Shown one piece after another: positions 6,104 through 6,767 of a stretch of 6,767 nucleotides of DNA. Positions within the stretch are counted from its first letter, which is position 1. The number at the start of each line of letters is the position of its first letter. The position numbers and the translations under genes were made by a program. The notes below the pieces were generated by a model. That model made no database searches, had not been told where the DNA came from, and saw only the letters and a program-made list of their open reading frames with translations. The DNA comes from an uncultured Oscillospiraceae bacterium (GTDB taxonomy: Bacteria; Bacillota; Clostridia; Oscillospirales; Acutalibacteraceae). The stretch is from the NCBI GenBank assembly GCA_902492895.1, contig CABUNG010000063.1, forward strand, positions 1 through 6,767. Direction: 5' to 3'.

Positions 6104-6142
6104 CTTCCGTTCATAGGATTTACCAAACCCTATGAACGGAGG
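6104..6142 (+). promoter_or_regulatory. RNA hairpin enclosing the Shine-Dalgarno of the SpoIIM-like gene
   Basis: TCCGTTCATAGG (6106-6117) and CCTATGAACGGA (6129-6140) are perfectly complementary over 12 bp with an 11-base loop. A T-G wobble and a C-G pair extend the stem to 14 bp (6104-6117 with 6129-6142). The 3' arm contains the whole GGAGG (6138-6142) used by the ATG at 6150. No T-run follows, so termination is unlikely. The structure should hold translation low unless opened by ribosomes arriving from scfB, a protein, or a change in conditions. Confidence 0.65.
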
Positions 6143-6149
6143 CCTGCCC

Positions 6150-6764
6150 ATGAACCGGACAAACTCCATCCGGGAGTTCCTGTCGAATAACCGCCGCCTG
6201 CTGCTGTTTCTCGCCTTGCTTCTTCTGGGCGTATTGGGCGGAAGCCTGGCGTTTGCCATGTCTCACGCGTTGTTTTCATCCGACTTGACGGTAATGCTGC
6301 AGGTCGGGCCGATCGAAGGCGGCATTCCCGGCGGCGTTTCGGAACTGTTTTCCTCGTGTTTTTCCTCATTCTGTCTTTTAGCTCTGCTTTTTCTGACCGG
6401 CCTTTCGGCCTGCGGAGCGCCTGTGAGCATTCTGGTCCCGGTATTTTTTGGTCTGGGACTCGGAATGACCGAAGCGTATTACTACGGATTCGGGGCCGGG
6501 GGAGTGGCGTTCGTCGCGCTGCTGGTCCTCCCGCACAGTCTGGTCACGGCGGCCGCGCTGCTGATGGGGTGCGCGGAAAGTATGCGGATGTCGCTGCTGT
6601 TGGCGGGGCAGCTCCTGCCGAACGCGGCGGGCTGCGGCGGGCTTTGGCAGGATTTTCGCCTGTACTGTATGCGGTTTCTGCTGCTTGTCGTCGTCGCTTT
6701 TGCAGGCGGGGTTCTCGATATCGGGTTCCGCCTGGCGTTTTTAAAACTGTTTATACCCGCCTGA
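6150..6764 (+). CDS. spoIIM: SpoIIM-like integral membrane protein
   Basis: A 204-residue polytopic membrane protein close in size to SpoIIM (about 210). The N-terminus resembles SpoIIM: a short amphipathic SIREFLSNNRR before a first helix (17-38), an extracytoplasmic loop, then hydrophobic segments around 68-88, 91-107, 115-140 and 173-200. FFGLGLG (99-105), LVLPHSL (125-131) and the closing segment from RLYC (170-173) match the pattern of the SpoIIM/DUF95 family. In sporulation SpoIIM anchors the SpoIID-SpoIIP cell-wall hydrolases for engulfment. Family members outside sporulation loci have unclear roles. The ATG at 6150 has GGAGG 7 bases upstream; the in-frame ATG at 6132 sits inside a hairpin and lacks a site. 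It follows scfB by 53 bases with no visible promoter, so cotranscription is likely. Neither spoIID nor spoIIP is here. Identification rests on pattern memory, not a search. Confidence 0.6.
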   Translation: MNRTNSIREFLSNNRRLLLFLALLLLGVLGGSLAFAMSHALFSSDLTVMLQVGPIEGGIPGGVSELFSSCFSSFCLLALLFLTGLSACGAPVSILVPVFFGLGLGMTEAYYYGFGAGGVAFVALLVLPHSLVTAAALLMGCAESMRMSLLLAGQLLPNAAGCGGLWQDFRLYCMRFLLLVVVAFAGGVLDIGFRLAFLKLFIPA

Positions 6765-6767
6765 CCG

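Noticed and set aside
6132..6149. Upstream ATG adding six residues to the SpoIIM-like protein
   Set aside because: It sits inside the hairpin arm and has no Shine-Dalgarno, whereas the ATG at 6150 has GGAGG at a 7-base spacing.

Overview
The window looks like a piece of chromosome from a moderately GC-rich, endospore-forming member of the Clostridia, perhaps the Ruminococcaceae/Oscillospiraceae. That placement is an inference. It rests on strong AGGAGG-type ribosome binding sites, a SCIFF ranthipeptide pair (scfA/scfB, a hallmark of Clostridia), the companion order tgt-yajC-TIGR04086-scfA-scfB, and a SpoIIM-like membrane protein. TGA is an ordinary stop codon here, ending marR, yajC and the last gene.

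Left part, minus strand (1-2190): a two-gene operon read leftwards. A MarR-type regulator (2120-1647) overlaps by an ATGA a half-size ABC exporter subunit (1650 to beyond base 1, missing about its last 25-30 residues). The exporter's nucleotide-binding domain has Asp at the catalytic Glu position and Gln at the H-loop His. This is the pattern of the degenerate-site subunit of heterodimeric exporters, so a partner subunit should follow just off the left edge. The marR promoter has one palindrome on its -35 and another beside its -10, spaced 31 bp centre to centre, which suggests self-repression.

Middle, plus strand (2268-3918): tgt (queuine/preQ1 tRNA-guanine transglycosylase) and yajC (Sec translocon accessory protein). 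Each has its own recognisable 17-bp-spaced promoter. YajC ends in nine consecutive aspartates.

Right part, plus strand (4052-6764): a four-helix TIGR04086-type membrane protein, then scfA, a precursor of exactly 45 residues with six cysteines, then scfB, its radical SAM/SPASM thioether-forming maturase with an N-terminal PqqD-like (RRE) region, and finally a SpoIIM-like integral membrane protein. ScfB is expected to install Cys-to-Thr thioether bridge(s) in ScfA. YajC, TIGR04086 and the SpoIIM-like protein are membrane proteins whose link to the peptide is only suggested by position.

The least expected material lies between genes. An intrinsic-terminator-like hairpin separates scfA from scfB and would favour peptide over maturase. 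A 14-bp hairpin buries the Shine-Dalgarno of the SpoIIM-like gene. A smaller hairpin just before the TIGR04086 gene is built from the same 7-bp word at the same spacing. I see no mobile element, CRISPR array, tRNA or rRNA, and no gene-free stretch longer than about 170 bases.
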